This document shows, one piece after another, positions 1 through 8,666 of a DNA stretch of 52,077 nt; the stretch's first letter is position 1, and the number at the start of each line of letters is the position of its first letter. The stretch is from contig CAYXBB010000008.1 of the NCBI GenBank assembly GCA_964463285.1, positions 1-52,077 of the forward strand. The letters are read 5' to 3'. The position numbers and the translations under genes are program-made. The notes under the pieces were generated by a model. That model was not told where the DNA came from. It saw only the letters and a list, made by a program, of their open reading frames with translations, and made no database searches. Origin of the DNA: JAAZLS01 sp964463285. GTDB lineage: Bacteria > Bacillota > Dethiobacteria > DTU022.

Positions 1-4
1 TAAA

Positions 5-1105
5 GTGAGGTTGCTGATAAGCGGAGGGGGGACAGGCGGTCATATCTACCCGGCGTTAGCCCTGGTCAGGCATGTGGTGAACTGCGAGCCCGGTTCAGAG
101 GTGTTGTTTGTGGGGACCGCCGGGGGGTTGGAGAACAAAATTATTCCAGCTGCCGGATTTCCACTTGCCACCATTCCTGTTCGGGGTTATTCCCGTCACC
201 TGACCGGATTGGTACCGGCTGCCAAAGATTTTATTTCCGGCAGCCTCCGGGTGCGAAAAATTATCGGGGAATTTGATCCCCAGGTAGTGGTGGGTACCGG
301 GGGGTATGTATCCGCCCCGGTAGTGTTTATGGCAGCGGTTAATCGCATACCGGTGGTTATTCATGAGCAAAATGCCGTGCCTGGAATGGCCAATCGCTAC
401 CTCTCTTTTCTGGCCAACCGGACCTGCCTCTCCTTTGAGTTTTCCCGGAAACATTTCCGCCCTTCTGCTCGAACGGTGGTTACCGGTAATCCCCGTTCCA
501 GTGAAGCGGCCTCCTATAGCCGGGATCAGGGGCGTCAAAGGTTCAAGCTGGATCCCGACAAGCTGGTGGTGGTGGCTTTTGGAGGGAGCCGAGGAGCCCT
601 AAAAATCAATCAGGTGATTGCCGAATATCTTGATTCAGGTTGGTGGCCTTCTGCCGTGCAGTTAGTTTATATTACCGGTGAAATTTATTATCAAAAGGTA
701 AGAGAGCGGTTAAAATTTTTACCGGAAAACGTCTCCATTTTCCCTTATCTGGAGGAGCTGCCGGCGGCGTTGGCAGCGGCGGATCTGGTGATTACTCGCA
801 GCGGAGCTACCACCTTGGCCGAGCTTACGGCACTGGGAATTCCGGCAATTTTGGTTCCCTCTCCCAATGTGGTGGACAATCACCAGTACTTTAACGCCCG
901 GGTGATGGCTGATCGCGGGGCGGCACTTCTAATTGAAGAGCGGGAATTTAACCTCTACCGGTTGCGAAAAGAACTGTCTAAACTGTTTTACAGTAACGGC
1001 CTGTTAGCAAAAATGGGAGCTGCCAGCCGGCGCTTGGGGATTGTGGATTCTGCGGACAAGGTTTATCGCTGTCTGCTGCAGGTGACAAAACCTGCCGGGA
1101 GTTAA
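5..1105 (+). CDS. murG: UDP-GlcNAc:lipid I N-acetylglucosaminyltransferase MurG
   Basis: MurG adds GlcNAc from UDP-GlcNAc to lipid I at the inner face of the membrane and makes lipid II for peptidoglycan. The 366-residue protein begins with the glycine-rich GGGTGGH loop (residues 7-13) and has the TGNPR segment in mid-protein and the donor-binding SGATTLAE segment near residues 264-272, all typical of GT28 MurG. The start is GTG at position 5. The TAA at bases 1-3 may end the preceding gene, but the window begins there. murB follows after about 50 bases in the same direction. murC, often between the two in relatives, is not here. Confidence 0.95.
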   Translation: MRLLISGGGTGGHIYPALALVRHVVNCEPGSEVLFVGTAGGLENKIIPAAGFPLATIPVRGYSRHLTGLVPAAKDFISGSLRVRKIIGEFDPQVVVGTGGYVSAPVVFMAAVNRIPVVIHEQNAVPGMANRYLSFLANRTCLSFEFSRKHFRPSARTVVTGNPRSSEAASYSRDQGRQRFKLDPDKLVVVAFGGSRGALKINQVIAEYLDSGWWPSAVQLVYITGEIYYQKVRERLKFLPENVSIFPYLEELPAALAAADLVITRSGATTLAELTALGIPAILVPSPNVVDNHQYFNARVMADRGAALLIEEREFNLYRLRKELSKLFYSNGLLAKMGAASRRLGIVDSADKVYRCLLQVTKPAGS

Positions 1106-1157
1106 CAGGGCACGGCGATAAAGCATAATATATAACATCCTGGCGGGGGAATGTAAC

Positions 1158-2069
1158 TTGAACTTTGAGTGGGAACTGAACAGCCTTTCTCCGAAAGTGG
1201 AAGTTAAAAAAGATGAGCCGATGAGACTGCATATTTCCTGGAAGGTAGGCGGGCCGGCGGATTATTTTATAGTTCCTGAACAGTTGGAACAGATCTCTGC
1301 GGTGGCCAGGCTTTGTAAAAAATATGGTTACCCTTTAACGGTCATAGGCAATGGCACCAATTTACTGGTTCGCGAGGGCGGCCTGCGGGGGGTGGTAATG
1401 AAGATTGGTTCCACTTTCAAATATATTACCCGGGAAGGGACCCGGGTGCGGGTAGGGGCCGGAACCCCTTTGCCCCATTTAACCGGTACCACCGTGGGCT
1501 GGGGACTGGCCGGCCTGGAGACCGCCGGCGGCATACCGGGGACGGTCGGGGGGGCTTTAATAATGAATGCCGGCGCATTCGGAGCCTACATCGGGGATCT
1601 GGTAAAAGAGGTAACGGTAGTTGATATCACCGGCAGGGCGGGAGAAATCAAACTGTTAACCCGGGATGATTGTTCCTTTTCATACCGGAAAAGCAGTCTT
1701 TCCCGGGAAGGAGCAATAGTAGAGGTTTTACTGCAGCTTAGGAAAGGGGATCCGTTTTTTTTGGAAAAAAAAGCACAGGGTTTTTTGACGGAACGGCTTC
1801 GGCGTCATCCCCAACAGCCCAGTGCAGGGAGTGTATTTCGGAATTTTCCGGGGCTTCCTGCCGGCAAACTTATCGAGATTGCCGGGGGAAAGGGTTTACA
1901 GGTGGGAAAAGCCCAGGTATCCAGGCAGCATGCCAATTTTATTGTTAACCTGGGGGGAGCAACTGCTGAAGATATTCTTGTGCTGATGGAGAAGGTTCAA
2001 AGGCTGGTCAAAGAAAAATTTAACCTGGAACTTCAACCGGAGGTACGCGTTATCGGTGAAGATGCCTAA
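1158..2069 (+). CDS. murB: UDP-N-acetylenolpyruvoylglucosamine reductase MurB
   Basis: MurB is the FAD/NADPH enzyme that reduces UDP-GlcNAc-enolpyruvate to UDP-MurNAc, the step after MurA. The 303-residue protein shows the FAD-binding NLLVREGG segment (about residues 68-75), the GGIPGTVGG loop, the AGSVFRNF segment with the proton-donating serine (about 225) and the final glutamate in PEVRVIGE. The layout fits the type II MurB of Gram-positives. The start is TTG at 1158 with a G-rich ribosome binding site just upstream. murA follows after 15 bases, so the pair is probably co-transcribed. Confidence 0.95.
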   Translation: MNFEWELNSLSPKVEVKKDEPMRLHISWKVGGPADYFIVPEQLEQISAVARLCKKYGYPLTVIGNGTNLLVREGGLRGVVMKIGSTFKYITREGTRVRVGAGTPLPHLTGTTVGWGLAGLETAGGIPGTVGGALIMNAGAFGAYIGDLVKEVTVVDITGRAGEIKLLTRDDCSFSYRKSSLSREGAIVEVLLQLRKGDPFFLEKKAQGFLTERLRRHPQQPSAGSVFRNFPGLPAGKLIEIAGGKGLQVGKAQVSRQHANFIVNLGGATAEDILVLMEKVQRLVKEKFNLELQPEVRVIGEDA

Positions 2070-2084
2070 AGGGAGTGGCAGCTA

Positions 2085-3353
2085 TTGGAGAGCATTGTTA
2101 TCCGGGGAGGACGTCGGCTGTCAGGCAGGCTGACTGTGCAAGGAGCTAAAAATTCCATATTACCGATACTGGCGGCATCGCTTTTGAATCGAAGTGATCA
2201 GGTTATCCGGTTGCAAAGGGTCCCGGATTTATATGATGTCAGGAACATGCTGGCCATCCTTGCCAGCCTGGGAGCGGAGACTAGCCTGAGCGGAAATGAG
2301 GTATGTTTGTGCACCGGAGGAGTGGAAGAGTATCATGTTCCCGATTATTTGATGCGGGAGATGAGGTCTGGAATCTTTTTGCTGGGGCCCCTTCTGGGGC
2401 GGATGGGGAAGGTCAGGGTTTGCTATCCGGGAGGTTGTGCCATCGGGCCCCGCCCGATCAACCTGCACCTTAAGGGGCTCCAGGCCTTGGGAGCGAAAAT
2501 AGAGGAGGGCGAGGGGTTTGTAAAGTTAACCGGTCGGCTCAAGGGCGCCCGGATCAGACTGGATTATCCCAGCGTGGGGGCCACCGAGAACTTGATGCTG
2601 GCGGCGGTAGCCGCTGAAGGTGAGACCGTTATCTATAATGCTGCTCGTGAACCGGAGATCATCGATTTACAGAACTTTCTTAACAACAGCGGTGCCCGGA
2701 TATCCGGTGCCGGCAGCTCCACCATTGCGGTAAGGGGGGTGAAAGAGCTAAGCGGTGGAAGCTACCGGGTTTTTCCGGATCGGATCGTTTCTGGAACCCT
2801 TTTAATGGCGGCGGCTATTACCGGGGGACAGTTGGTTTTGGAAGAGGTTATACCCGGACATCTGGCCGCGACAACCAACTTGCTGCAACAATGCGGTGCC
2901 CGGGTTAACATTGGAGAAAATATTATCTCCATCCAGGGGGAAGAGATTTCGGCGGTTCGGCTGGTCTGTACCAGCCCTTACCCGGGATTTCCCACCGATT
3001 TGCAGGCGCCGTTTACCGCACTGATGGCGTTGGCTAAAGGTAACAGTCTGGTGGTAGAAAAAGTTTTCAAAGAGCGTTTCCGTCATATACTGGAGCTTCA
3101 AAAAATGGGCGCCAGGATTGTTCAAAAAAATGGGCATGTGATTATTTCGGGTGTGCCCTATCTTACCGGTGCACGGGTGGAAGCCACTGATCTGCGAGCG
3201 GGTGCGGCCTTGGTGCTGGCAGGCCTGGCTGCCCGGGGGGAGACCCTTATCAGGGGTGCCCGGTATATCGATCGGGGATATGATAATCTGCCGGAGGTGT
3301 TGACACAATTGGGAGCGCATATACAAAGAGTCGAAGAGTTGGCGGTAAGTTAA
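2085..3353 (+). CDS. murA: UDP-N-acetylglucosamine 1-carboxyvinyltransferase MurA
   Basis: MurA transfers enolpyruvate from PEP to UDP-GlcNAc, the first committed step of peptidoglycan synthesis in the cytosol. The 422-residue protein has Lys22 in the GAKNS motif, the catalytic cysteine at about residue 118 in GGCAIGPRP, and the repeated inside-out alpha/beta fold. The active-site residue is Cys rather than Asp, so fosfomycin sensitivity is expected. The start is TTG at 2085. The next gene, ftsA, lies 229 bases on; ftsQ/divIB, usual at this spot in relatives, is not found. Confidence 0.96.
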   Translation: MESIVIRGGRRLSGRLTVQGAKNSILPILAASLLNRSDQVIRLQRVPDLYDVRNMLAILASLGAETSLSGNEVCLCTGGVEEYHVPDYLMREMRSGIFLLGPLLGRMGKVRVCYPGGCAIGPRPINLHLKGLQALGAKIEEGEGFVKLTGRLKGARIRLDYPSVGATENLMLAAVAAEGETVIYNAAREPEIIDLQNFLNNSGARISGAGSSTIAVRGVKELSGGSYRVFPDRIVSGTLLMAAAITGGQLVLEEVIPGHLAATTNLLQQCGARVNIGENIISIQGEEISAVRLVCTSPYPGFPTDLQAPFTALMALAKGNSLVVEKVFKERFRHILELQKMGARIVQKNGHVIISGVPYLTGARVEATDLRAGAALVLAGLAARGETLIRGARYIDRGYDNLPEVLTQLGAHIQRVEELAVS

Positions 3354-3582
3354 AGCCTCCCGGGCTGCAAAGGTGCAGCAGCCGGCAGCACCAAGGGTTG
3401 GTGAACATATCAAGATCAAACGGGTGGGGGTGAAGGGGACAGGCTGTAGACATTCCGGTTAAGGGAAATAACGGTAAAAAAACATTTATAAAAGGGATAT
3501 TTTATGCAATGTGGAATTACTTAGTGATTTAGAGCAATGATTTGAAGCAGGGTGCTCTGTTATCTGGTCAGGGGGTGTGTTG

Positions 3583-4809
3583 GTGGGTCGCAAAAATTTG
3601 ATTGTAGGCATGGATGTAGGTACTACTCAGGTTAGGGTCGTGGTCGCTGAGCCCCAGCCGGATGGAACATCTGCTATTATCGGTGCGGGTTTAAGTCCCT
3701 CCGAAGGGATCAAAAAAGGAATAATTATCGACCTGGATCGCACGGTGGAATCGATCGCCATGGCGGTAGAAGAAGCTGAAAGAATGGTTCCCTATAAAAT
3801 TGATTCCGCTTATGTGGGCCTGGCGGGGTTAAATGTGGAGCTGATCAACAACCGGGGAATAGTAGCGGTGGTTTCGGAGGATCGAGAGATAACAGAAGAA
3901 GATGTAACCAGGGTTTTGCAGGCGACCCGGGTAATTGCTTTGCCTTCAGATCGGGAAATAGTGGATATTATCCCCCGGGAATTTATCGTGGACGGTTATG
4001 ATGGAATCCGCGATCCGGTAGGAATGCTGGGAGTACGTCTGGAAGTTGATGCCATGATTATCACCAGCCCGATAACAACCTTGAGGAACCTGACCCGTTG
4101 TATTAACCGGGCTGGAATTAATGTTAGCGGATTGGTGCTGCAATCCCTGGCCAATGCTGAAATAGTGATTTCCAATGATGAAAAAGATCTGGGGATATTC
4201 TTGCTGGATATTGGCGGAGGGACAACCGAGCTGTCGCTATTTCAACACGGCAAGCTTCAGAAATTGGCAGTACTTCCGATAGGGGGAGACCATATTACCA
4301 CCGATTTGGCTATGGCACTTCGGATAAGCACCCTGTCCGCGGAAGCTTTAAAAATAGATTTTGGCTGTGCCACACTATCTCTGGCCGATGAGGATAAAGT
4401 TACCGAGATTAAAAGTGTGGGCAGCCGGGAAAGGCACCAGGTATCCGAGAAAGATCTGGCGGGCTATATAGAGCCCAGGGTGCTGGAAATATTCCAGCTT
4501 GCCCAGCAGGAGATGACGAAAATGAGCCCCGGTCAGCGACCTCCCGCCGGCGTTGTAATTACCGGCGGTGTATCGGCAATGCATGGGGTCGAGGAGCTGG
4601 CTCGTTTGTTTTTTAACAGCGGAGATCAGGTGCGGGTGGCCGAACCCGAATATTTGGGAGTAAATGATGTTTACGGAACAGCCGCCGGGGTGGTTTACTA
4701 TGCCCAGAAACACCTTCAGGCGGGATTTGCTCCGGCTCGGGAGAAATCACGGAAGGGATTAAATATTATTCAACGACTCAAGGACTGGTTTAACGAGATC
4801 TGGGAGTAA
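3583..4809 (+). CDS. ftsA: Cell division protein FtsA
   Basis: FtsA is the actin-like ATPase that ties the FtsZ ring to the membrane. The roughly 408-residue protein has the N-terminal phosphate-1 segment GMDVGTTQVRV, a central GGGTTELSLF phosphate-2 loop, the adenosine-binding GVVITGGVS segment, and a basic, amphipathic C-terminus (KGLNIIQRLKDWFNEIW) that fits a membrane-targeting helix. The frame is open from GTG at 3577, but the G-run at 3571-3575 is better spaced for GTG at 3583, which I prefer. ftsZ follows after 34 bases. Confidence 0.94.
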   Translation: MGRKNLIVGMDVGTTQVRVVVAEPQPDGTSAIIGAGLSPSEGIKKGIIIDLDRTVESIAMAVEEAERMVPYKIDSAYVGLAGLNVELINNRGIVAVVSEDREITEEDVTRVLQATRVIALPSDREIVDIIPREFIVDGYDGIRDPVGMLGVRLEVDAMIITSPITTLRNLTRCINRAGINVSGLVLQSLANAEIVISNDEKDLGIFLLDIGGGTTELSLFQHGKLQKLAVLPIGGDHITTDLAMALRISTLSAEALKIDFGCATLSLADEDKVTEIKSVGSRERHQVSEKDLAGYIEPRVLEIFQLAQQEMTKMSPGQRPPAGVVITGGVSAMHGVEELARLFFNSGDQVRVAEPEYLGVNDVYGTAAGVVYYAQKHLQAGFAPAREKSRKGLNIIQRLKDWFNEIWE

Positions 4810-4843
4810 CCGAGTAATATCAGCAGGAGGAGGTGCCGGCAAA

Positions 4844-5902
4844 ATGATTGAATTTGATCTGGAAATTAACCAGTTGGCCTCAATTAAGGTGGTGGGGGTT
4901 GGCGGGGGAGGCAGTAACGCAGTAAACCGGATGATCTGCGCCGGGGTTAAGGGAGTAGAATTTATCGCAGTGAACACCGATGCCCAGGCTCTGAGGTTAT
5001 CCAATGCCGATACCAAGCTTCAAATTGGCGAGAAAATCACCAAAGGATTGGGAGCAGGGGCCAATCCGGAGATTGGACGGAAAGCCGCCGAGGAAAGCAG
5101 TGAGCAAATAGCCTCCTTGTTAAAAGGGGCCGATATGATCTTTTTAACCGCTGGAATGGGCGGAGGGACCGGTACCGGAGCTAGTCCCGTTATCGCCGGC
5201 ATTGCCCGGGAACTGGAAGCGCTTACTGTAGGGGTGGTTACCAGGCCGTTCAGTTTTGAAGGACGCAAAAGGCAAAAGCAGGCTGAAGATGGTACAGAAA
5301 GTTTAAAAGAGACTATAGACACGCTAATTATCATCCCCAACGATCGCCTGCTGCAGATAGTAGAGAAACGGACTCCGGTGCTGGAGGCCTTCCGGACGGC
5401 CGATGATATTCTCCGTCAGGGAGTTCAGGGCATCTCTGATTTGATTACGGTCCCCGGGTTAATTAACCTGGATTTTGCGGATGTGCGCACCATAATGTAC
5501 GAAACCGGCCCTGCGCTGATGGGGGTGGGTGTGGGGAAAGGTGAAAACCGCTGTCTGGAGGCGGCCAAAGCGGCCATCAGCAGCCCTTTGTTGGAAACAT
5601 CTATCGAGGGGGCCCGGGGAATATTGATCAATATTACCGGGGGCCCTGATCTGGGTCTTTATGAGATTAACGAATCCTCGGATATTGTCGCCGGCCTGGC
5701 CGATCCGGAAGCCAATATTATTTTTGGAGCGGTAATCGACGAAAACCTCCAGGATCAAGTTCGGGTGACTGTTATTGCCACCGGATTTAAACCGCGAGCA
5801 GTAGAAAGTAAACCGATTATACAGGAGATCAGCACCATTCCATTTTCCAGAAGCGAAGATCTGGATACCCCGGCCTATATCAGGCTGGAGAAACGCAGGT
5901 AA
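4844..5902 (+). CDS. ftsZ: Cell division GTPase FtsZ
   Basis: FtsZ is the tubulin-like GTPase that polymerises into the division ring. The 352-residue protein has the tubulin signature GGGTGTGASPV (about residues 105-115), the T7-loop region with NLDFADVR, and the C-terminal peptide ending DTPAYIRLEKRR that binds FtsA and other partners. The start ATG follows a strong AGCAGGAGGAGGTG ribosome binding site. It sits between ftsA and the early sporulation genes, the usual clostridial order, so the division cluster feeds directly into the asymmetric-division sigma cascade. Confidence 0.98.
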   Translation: MIEFDLEINQLASIKVVGVGGGGSNAVNRMICAGVKGVEFIAVNTDAQALRLSNADTKLQIGEKITKGLGAGANPEIGRKAAEESSEQIASLLKGADMIFLTAGMGGGTGTGASPVIAGIARELEALTVGVVTRPFSFEGRKRQKQAEDGTESLKETIDTLIIIPNDRLLQIVEKRTPVLEAFRTADDILRQGVQGISDLITVPGLINLDFADVRTIMYETGPALMGVGVGKGENRCLEAAKAAISSPLLETSIEGARGILINITGGPDLGLYEINESSDIVAGLADPEANIIFGAVIDENLQDQVRVTVIATGFKPRAVESKPIIQEISTIPFSRSEDLDTPAYIRLEKRR

Positions 5903-5907
5903 TTTAT

Positions 5908-6016
5908 CCGGCACTCAACCTTTGGGAACGAATTGGTTTATACTTGCAGGCCAATATCCTAAGCAACTGAAGTTTGGTTTTGGCGTATAAAACTTTTGTT
6001 TAAAGTTGAGTGCCGG
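5908..6016. repeat. 109-base element bounded by perfect 12-base inverted repeats
   Basis: CCGGCACTCAAC at 5908-5919 is repeated exactly in inverted form as GTTGAGTGCCGG at 6005-6016. The match extends inward for about four more bases if one bulge is allowed. The 85 bases between are AT-richer and can partly pair (GGTTTATAC against GTATAAAAC). The element fills the start of the ftsZ-spoIIGA gap. It may be a long-stem transcript end for ftsZ, a regulatory RNA, or a MITE-like insertion; I see no clear target-site duplication and no T-run. Confidence 0.6.
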
Positions 6017-6017
6017 G

Positions 6018-6083
6018 TTGTCGTTATTTTGCCTGATTCCCTTCCATACTCCGACAGATTTTCAAATTCCCGTGATCTATAAT
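6018..6083 (+). promoter_or_regulatory. Candidate spoIIG promoter with Spo0A-like boxes
   Basis: A consensus -10 TATAAT lies at 6078-6083. No good -35 sits at the normal 17-base distance, but CCGACA at 6051-6056 lies 21 bases upstream and is part of an inverted 0A-like box (reverse complement TCTGTCGGA at 6050-6058). A second 0A-like box, TTGTCGTTA, is at 6018-6026. The stretched spacing with 0A boxes over the -35 resembles the known B. subtilis spoIIG promoter. Activation by Spo0A is inferred. Confidence 0.5.
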
Positions 6084-6144
6084 AAGGCATATCCCTATCG
6101 GGGCTTTCATAGGTATATAAACGAGCCCTCGCCGGAGTGAACTT

Positions 6145-7059
6145 ATGTATCTTGATCTGTTTTTCTTGATCAATTTAGCAGTGGATTACTGGTTGCTAAT
6201 GATAACTGCAAAGCTCCTGTTTCGGGAGCCCGGAGTTTTAAGGCTGGCGGCCGGTGCAGCCATCGGAGCAGGATCGGCGATAGCAGTTGCTTGCTGGGCC
6301 GGCTACTGGTTACAGCTAACCGCAATATTTATTCTTCCGCTAGGCATGTTATTGTTGGTATTCTGGCCTTTGCACTGGCGGGTGGCAGTTATTTCCTGGC
6401 TGCTCTTTTTTTTGATTTCTTTCCTGATCGGGGGAGCAGCCATGGCCTTGCAAGGGTTGTTTATGCCTGCCGGCGGCATGCATCAAGGGCGGTTGCTTTT
6501 TGTTTTAATGGGTGCCTGCGCGATTTTATATCTGCTTCCGTCAAGGGTTCGCTCCTTCCTGGAGGAAAGAGGATGGCAACACCGGTTGAAATTAAAACTT
6601 TTCATAAGATGGCGGGATAAGCAAAAGGTTATCTCGGCACTATTGGACACGGGCAATCGCCTGAGAGATCCGGTAAAACAGCGGCCGGTAATAATAGTAG
6701 ATCTCCGCAGCATAGTGGAACTCTTGCCGCCGGAAGTAAACCGGCGGTTGGAAGATCCCGAGGCAGAGTCATGGGAGGTGCTCCGGGATCTACAGGAGTG
6801 GTCATCGGCCCGGCTATTTATCCTGATTCCATTTCGGAGCATAGGGGTCGGGGAACAGCTGATGTTGGGGTTTTATCCCCAGGAGATTACCATATTTAGC
6901 GGAAACCAACACTGGTCTTTAGGTTCGGAGGTGGTAGTGGGGCTGCACCGGCGGGGGTTTGGAGCCGGTGCAGAATATCAGGCCCTACTCCCGCCGGAGC
7001 TAATCAGCCAGGTGGGTCAGTGGGGTGGTAGTGTTGGCACGACTCTTAACCAGGCTTAA
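6145..7059 (+). CDS. spoIIGA: Pro-sigma-E processing peptidase SpoIIGA
   Basis: SpoIIGA is the membrane-bound aspartic protease that cleaves pro-sigma-E in the mother cell when triggered by SpoIIR from the forespore. The 304-residue protein has about five hydrophobic membrane segments in its first 130 residues, then a soluble domain with the catalytic motif LLDTGNRL (Asp near residue 168). The length matches the family. ATG at 6145 follows GGAG. Its 3' end overlaps the start of sigE, its substrate gene, by up to 35 bases, indicating one spoIIG operon. Confidence 0.95.
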   Translation: MYLDLFFLINLAVDYWLLMITAKLLFREPGVLRLAAGAAIGAGSAIAVACWAGYWLQLTAIFILPLGMLLLVFWPLHWRVAVISWLLFFLISFLIGGAAMALQGLFMPAGGMHQGRLLFVLMGACAILYLLPSRVRSFLEERGWQHRLKLKLFIRWRDKQKVISALLDTGNRLRDPVKQRPVIIVDLRSIVELLPPEVNRRLEDPEAESWEVLRDLQEWSSARLFILIPFRSIGVGEQLMLGFYPQEITIFSGNQHWSLGSEVVVGLHRRGFGAGAEYQALLPPELISQVGQWGGSVGTTLNQA

Positions 7060-7768
7060 ATTAACTTTTGTTTTAGGGAGGCTCCGGTTAAGGCAGAAGC
7101 TTGGGCTTACTTATCTGGACTATGTTTACTATGTGAGCAGCAGCGAGGCGCTGCCCCCTCCCTTATCTCGGGAAGAAGAGGGTTTTCTTCTGGATAAGTT
7201 GAAAACAGGGGATTCCACGGTACGGGTAGTGCTGATTGAGCGTAACCTCCGCCTGGTAGTCTATATTGCCAGGAAATTTGAAAATACCGGGATCAACATC
7301 GACGACCTGGTATCCATTGGGACCATTGGGTTGATAAAAGCGGTCAACAGTTTCGATCCGCATAAAAATATCAAGCTGGCCACCTATGCTTCCAAGTGCA
7401 TAGAGAATGAAATACTTATGTTCCTTAGGAAAAATAACCGGGTAAAATCAGAGATATCTTTTGATGAACCGTTGAATGTTGATTGGGACGGCAATGAGTT
7501 GCTGTTGTCGGATGTCCTGGGAACAGAAGGAGATCTGGTATTAAAGAACATCGAAGAGGAGGTAGAAAAAAAACTGCTTTATCTGGCCATGGAAAAGCTC
7601 AGCACCCGGGAAAGGCGGATCATGGAGCTGCGCTTTGGTTTGGGCAACCGTTCCGAAAAAACCCAAAAAGAGGTGGCGGAGCTGTTGGGTATATCCCAAT
7701 CATATATATCCCGGCTGGAAAAACGAATTATCAAGCGCCTTAAAAAAGAGATCCGAAAATTGGAATAG
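7025..7768 (+). CDS. sigE: RNA polymerase sporulation sigma factor sigma-E precursor
   Basis: Sigma-E directs early mother-cell gene expression after asymmetric division. The 247-residue protein carries an N-terminal basic amphipathic pro-sequence of about 35 residues ending near YYVSSSEALPPPL, the region cut by SpoIIGA in the family. Region 2 contains LRLVVYIARKFENTGI and IGTIGLIKAV, and region 4 contains QKEVAELLGISQSYISRLEK. The start is GTG at 7025 or GTG at 7031, inside the spoIIGA tail; the ribosome binding site is not decisive. It lies directly upstream of sigG. Confidence 0.96.
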   Translation: MVVLARLLTRLKLTFVLGRLRLRQKLGLTYLDYVYYVSSSEALPPPLSREEEGFLLDKLKTGDSTVRVVLIERNLRLVVYIARKFENTGINIDDLVSIGTIGLIKAVNSFDPHKNIKLATYASKCIENEILMFLRKNNRVKSEISFDEPLNVDWDGNELLLSDVLGTEGDLVLKNIEEEVEKKLLYLAMEKLSTRERRIMELRFGLGNRSEKTQKEVAELLGISQSYISRLEKRIIKRLKKEIRKLE

Positions 7769-7790
7769 ATCCCGGAATGCGACCTTAACC

Positions 7791-7818
7791 GTATAAAAAC
7801 AAATAGCTAGGAGATACT
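7791..7818 (+). promoter_or_regulatory. Candidate sigma-F-type promoter of sigG
   Basis: GTATA at 7791-7795 is followed after 14 bases by GGAGATACT at 7810-7818, which fits the GGnnAnAnT form of sigma-F -10 elements. It lies 34 bases before the sigG start. In B. subtilis the sigma-G gene is first transcribed by sigma-F in the forespore, so this assignment suits the gene, but it rests on short motifs. Confidence 0.5.
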
Positions 7819-7851
7819 TTAGATATCTTTCCCGCACAAGGAGAACTGGCC

Positions 7852-8622
7852 ATGAACAAAGTAGAAATATGCGGGGTTAACACTTCCAGGATTACAGTGC
7901 TTAAGAATAAAGAGATGAGACTGTTATTCAAACAGATGCACAACGGTGATCTAAAGGCCAGGGATAAACTGGTGAAAGGGAATCTCCGGCTGGTGTTAAG
8001 TGTAATTCAGCGCTTCAATAACCGGGGAGAATATGTGGATGACCTGTTCCAGGTAGGATGTATAGGCCTGATCAAGGCTATTGATAACTTTGATCTAGCC
8101 CAAAACGTAAAATTTTCGACCTATGCGGTACCCATGATTATTGGGGAGATCCGCCGTTATTTAAGGGACAATAATCCAATTAGAGTAAGTCGCTCTTTGC
8201 GGGATGTCGCCTACAAGGTGCTTCAGATCAGGGATGTTTTGGCCAACCGGTTCTCCAGGGAACCCTCGGTGGGGGAGATCGCCTCGGAGCTTAACCTGAA
8301 ACGGGAAGAAATTATCTTTGCGCTGGATGCCATTCAAGAGCCGGTTTCCTTGTTTGAGCCGATTTATCATGACGGTGGAGATCCGATATTTGTTATGGAT
8401 CAGGTTAGCGATGAAAAAAATTTGGACGAACGGTGGCTGGAAGTACTGGCGGTTAAAGAGGCTCTGAGCAGGCTTACCGAGCGGGAAAAATTGATTCTAA
8501 CTATGCGGTTTTACAAGGGTAAAACTCAGATGGAAGTGGCAGACGAGATCGGTATTTCCCAGGCACAGGTCTCCCGGTTGGAGAAAGCCGCCCTGGGGCA
8601 TTTAAAAAAATATGTTCAGTAA
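7852..8622 (+). CDS. sigG: RNA polymerase sporulation sigma factor sigma-G
   Basis: Sigma-G controls late forespore genes. The 256-residue protein opens with the sigma-G signature NKVEICGVNTS, followed by region 2 (NLRLVLSVIQRFNNRGEYV, then VGCIGLIKAIDNF), region 3 (REPSVGEIASELNLKREEI) and region 4 (KTQMEVADEIGISQAQVSR). The DNNPIRVSRSLRD segment is typical of sigma-G and sigma-F. There is no pro-sequence, as expected. ATG at 7852 follows AAGGAGAA. A candidate sigma-F promoter lies in the 83-base gap after sigE. Confidence 0.97.
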   Translation: MNKVEICGVNTSRITVLKNKEMRLLFKQMHNGDLKARDKLVKGNLRLVLSVIQRFNNRGEYVDDLFQVGCIGLIKAIDNFDLAQNVKFSTYAVPMIIGEIRRYLRDNNPIRVSRSLRDVAYKVLQIRDVLANRFSREPSVGEIASELNLKREEIIFALDAIQEPVSLFEPIYHDGGDPIFVMDQVSDEKNLDERWLEVLAVKEALSRLTEREKLILTMRFYKGKTQMEVADEIGISQAQVSRLEKAALGHLKKYVQ

Positions 8623-8666
8623 ACAGGTGAATCCGGCGTAAAGAAAGAATCGGGGGAGGATAGAAA

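Noticed and set aside
2802..3419. 205-residue minus-strand frame
   Set aside because: It is antisense to murA, has no family resemblance and no ribosome binding site.
3354..3576. Possible ftsQ remnant or terminator between murA and ftsA
   Set aside because: No frame resembles FtsQ/DivIB, and the GCTGC/GCAGC hairpin at 3364-3379 is too short and has no T-run.
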